Position numbers and translations under genes: made by a program. From contig CAKRKL010000103.1 of assembly GCA_934358405.1 (NCBI GenBank), positions 1 to 6,946 of the forward strand: a stretch of DNA of 6,946 bases. The letters run 5' to 3'. Source of the DNA: an uncultured Blautia sp. Lineage in GTDB: Bacteria > Bacillota > Clostridia > Lachnospirales > Lachnospiraceae. The first letter of the stretch is position 1, and each line of letters opens with the position of its first letter. This document shows, piece by piece, positions 5,348 through 6,946 of this stretch. The notes beneath the pieces are model-generated. The model ran no database searches and was not told where the DNA came from. It saw only the letters and a program-made list of their open reading frames with translations.

Positions 5348-6139
5348 ATGACAGAGACAAAAAGTGTGAAAACACTAAAGAAACAACTGGGCGCAGCGAT
5401 TGCCATGGTATGCGTTGCCGCTGTAGCGCTGGGATCAAGTACATATGCTTGGTTTGTAACGAACAATAAGGTTGATGCAACGACCAGTACAATTAGTGCT
5501 CAGAGTAATGCAGCATTTATGTACATCAGAGATGAGAAAGAGACATCCACAGATTTAAGAACAGACGCTTCAGAGGTAAAAAATGCAGAATTATATCCGG
5601 CACACTGGTCATTGTCTAGCGAAAGTGCTACATACACTGATGCTGGAAAATTTTATATGGCATATGGTACAAGTGCAGATGAAGCAGGCTATGTAATGGA
5701 TAAAAACAGTCTTAAATTAATTGCTGCATCCGGTGATAATGCAGAAGGATCTGCTGAGGCCGCTGTAGCTGGAAAATATGCAGTTAAGAATACTTTCTAT
5801 GTTGGTTCAAAAGGAACAACTTTAAGTAATTTAATTGTTGATGCAAGCGATAATGGAATTGCTATTGGAAGTTCTGGAAACGAACAATTTGATGATGCAC
5901 TTAGAGTATTAGTAACATGTGGAAGCAACTGGGTTCTTTGTGATAAAGATAGTATTCTTGGAGCATCTAATGATGCTAATAAACTTGCAGACTCTGTTAC
6001 AGCTGATGAAACAAAAATTGAAATTTATGTATTCTATGATGGTGATGATGATGCTATTTATACAAATAATCTTAGCAATTTAAATACAGCATCTAAGAAT
6101 ATTAAAGTTACATTTACTGCAACAGCAGATAACAAATAA
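5348..6139 (+). CDS. Secreted TasA-like protein with SipW-type signal peptide
   Basis: The product is a 263-residue exported protein. The N-terminus is basic (K5-K12), followed by a hydrophobic segment (about 14-29) and GSSTYA, with predicted cleavage after A34. The mature protein would start WFVTNNKVDATTSTISA, closely parallel to the TasA/camelysin pattern GGGTWA then AFNDIKSKDATFASGTL. Such precursors are cut by SipW-type signal peptidases. The mature part is Ser/Thr/Ala/Asp-rich and probably beta-sandwich, with C191 and C198 in VTCGSNWVLC, an acidic FYDGDDDAIYTNN, and a last strand IKVTFTATA. There is no LPXTG, lipobox or second membrane segment, so it is likely released or assembled into a fibre or surface layer (inference). 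The ATG at 5348 is preferred: GGGAGG lies 6 bases upstream, whereas a TTG at 5312 falls in the leader hairpin. Base composition is far more AT-rich than upstream genes. Confidence 0.85.
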   Translation: MTETKSVKTLKKQLGAAIAMVCVAAVALGSSTYAWFVTNNKVDATTSTISAQSNAAFMYIRDEKETSTDLRTDASEVKNAELYPAHWSLSSESATYTDAGKFYMAYGTSADEAGYVMDKNSLKLIAASGDNAEGSAEAAVAGKYAVKNTFYVGSKGTTLSNLIVDASDNGIAIGSSGNEQFDDALRVLVTCGSNWVLCDKDSILGASNDANKLADSVTADETKIEIYVFYDGDDDAIYTNNLSNLNTASKNIKVTFTATADNK

Positions 6140-6161
6140 TCATTCTGTATGATTATCTATG

Positions 6162-6223
6162 CTTTCCACGGTTGTGGCGTGGAGGGTATATCAAAGAGCA
6201 GAAAATATTCCGCTTTTTGATAT
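6162..6223 (+). other. Two stem-loops between the SipW-type genes
   Basis: The first pairs 6162-6170 with 6178-6186, a perfect core TCCACG/CGTGGA extended by two G-U pairs and one G-C pair. The second pairs 6188-6199 with 6212-6223, twelve pairs including one G-U, around a 12-base loop. A short T-run lies inside the 3' arm but none follows it, so these are not canonical terminators. They sit before the AAGGAG of the next gene and may set the relative amounts of the two proteins by mRNA processing or partial termination. Confidence 0.5.
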
Positions 6224-6245
6224 GCCTTGAGGAAGGAGTTTATAG

Positions 6246-6946
6246 ATGAATTCTGATAACAGATATATAAAGAAACTAAAAAAAGAGTTAGCCGCGGCTG
6301 CTTTAAGCGTAACTGTAGCAGCTGTTGCATTAGGATCTTCGACTTATGCATGGTATGTAACAAACAATAAAGTAGATGGAACCACAAGTACAGTAAGTGC
6401 CTTGGCAAATGGCATGGTATTACAGATTGTAGCTGGTGATACCCCGATATATGGTGAAAACACATGGACGATTGCTTCAGGAGTTGGACACGAAATCAGT
6501 CCAGCTTCTACAAATAATATCACTGATTGGTATGTACCTGCATCATGGAAAGGTACAGATGTTAATACCTATTCAAAACCAACTTTGGATGCAACAGGAA
6601 AATATACCATTCAAAATGAAGACTTCTATGCATATACAGTTTCGGAATATACATTATATACGATTAACAGTACAGGTCTTGCAGATGTTTATTTAGATAA
6701 CAGTACGGAAAATGGTCCTGTGACAATTACGCCATCTGAAGGTGCCAGTCAGGAATGGTATAATAAAATCAAAGGCAGCCTTCGTGTTGGAATTGTGATA
6801 AATGATGAATTAAAAGTAGTATATGCTCCTGTAGCACCATCAACCAGTGAAACTGGAAATGATGTAAATTCGACTATCGGATGGAGTTGTGTTGATATTT
6901 CCATGGATAAAACTAAATCACCAGATTATAAACATATAGAAGGAAA
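6246..6946 (+). CDS. Second SipW-type exported protein, 3' end beyond window
   Basis: The frame is open from the ATG at 6246 to the window end (233 complete codons), with AAGGAG (6233-6238) seven bases upstream. The N-terminus is basic (R6-K13), then a hydrophobic stretch (about 14-30) and GSSTYA, with predicted cleavage after A35. The mature start WYVTNNKVDGTTSTVSA is almost the same as in the preceding gene, while the rest is clearly different: longer, rich in aromatic, Thr and Ser residues, with no close repeat of the first protein. An ENTWTIASGV loop, a YTLYTINSTGLADVYLD strand pair and LRVGIVINDELKVVYAP fit an extracellular beta-sandwich of the TasA-like type. It is the same system as its neighbour and probably a second structural or accessory subunit. 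Stop, full length and any C-terminal anchor cannot be seen. Confidence 0.82.
   Translation, partial: MNSDNRYIKKLKKELAAAALSVTVAAVALGSSTYAWYVTNNKVDGTTSTVSALANGMVLQIVAGDTPIYGENTWTIASGVGHEISPASTNNITDWYVPASWKGTDVNTYSKPTLDATGKYTIQNEDFYAYTVSEYTLYTINSTGLADVYLDNSTENGPVTITPSEGASQEWYNKIKGSLRVGIVINDELKVVYAPVAPSTSETGNDVNSTIGWSCVDISMDKTKSPDYKHIEG

Noticed and set aside
5151..5492. 113-codon minus-strand frame over the leader and signal peptide region
   Set aside because: It is opposite a leader with RNA structure and a conserved signal peptide, and the translation resembles nothing I know.
6436..6696. 86-codon + strand frame
   Set aside because: It is out of frame inside the second SipW-type gene, whose frame is supported by its signal peptide and ribosome site.

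Overview
The window reads as chromosomal DNA of a spore-forming Clostridia, most likely a gut Lachnospiraceae. The reasons are the sporulation pair yqfC-yqfD, the style of the dihydrouridine synthase, the strong AGGAGG-type ribosome binding sites, and surface proteins with SipW-type signal peptides. Genus is not determinable by eye. All genes that can be supported lie on the + strand.

Positions 1-1520 are housekeeping. They hold the 3' part of a tRNA-dihydrouridine synthase gene whose start lies before the window, a short gap with a perfect inverted repeat (922-951), and a cysteine-rich DUF2284 putative metal-binding protein (981-1520).

Positions 1550-3164 are sporulation. A 15-bp terminator-like hairpin (1550-1599) contains the Shine-Dalgarno of yqfC in its 3' arm. 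It is followed by yqfC (1600-1926) and yqfD (1923-3164), which overlap by an ATGA. The phoH gene that usually follows yqfD is absent.

Positions 3165-6946 look like an accessory surface module. A good sigma-A-type promoter (3167-3195) and a hairpin-containing leader precede a YcgR-like PilZ-domain protein (3307-3990), the usual type of cyclic-di-GMP receptor. Four bases later comes a single-pass membrane protein (3995-5047) with a charged cytoplasmic N-terminus and a TasA-like extracellular part. A 300-base, highly structured leader (5048-5347) then precedes two paralogous secreted proteins (5348-6139, and 6246 to the window end). These share a SipW/TasA-type signal peptide and mature N-terminus but differ beyond it. 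The gap between them holds two more stem-loops.

The working model, which is inference, is a surface or matrix fibre system. The two SipW-type proteins would be fibre or surface subunits, the membrane protein an anchor or assembly factor, and the PilZ protein a cytoplasmic second-messenger sensor. No SipW peptidase is visible; it would be expected downstream or elsewhere. The SipW-type genes are much more AT-rich than the genes before them.
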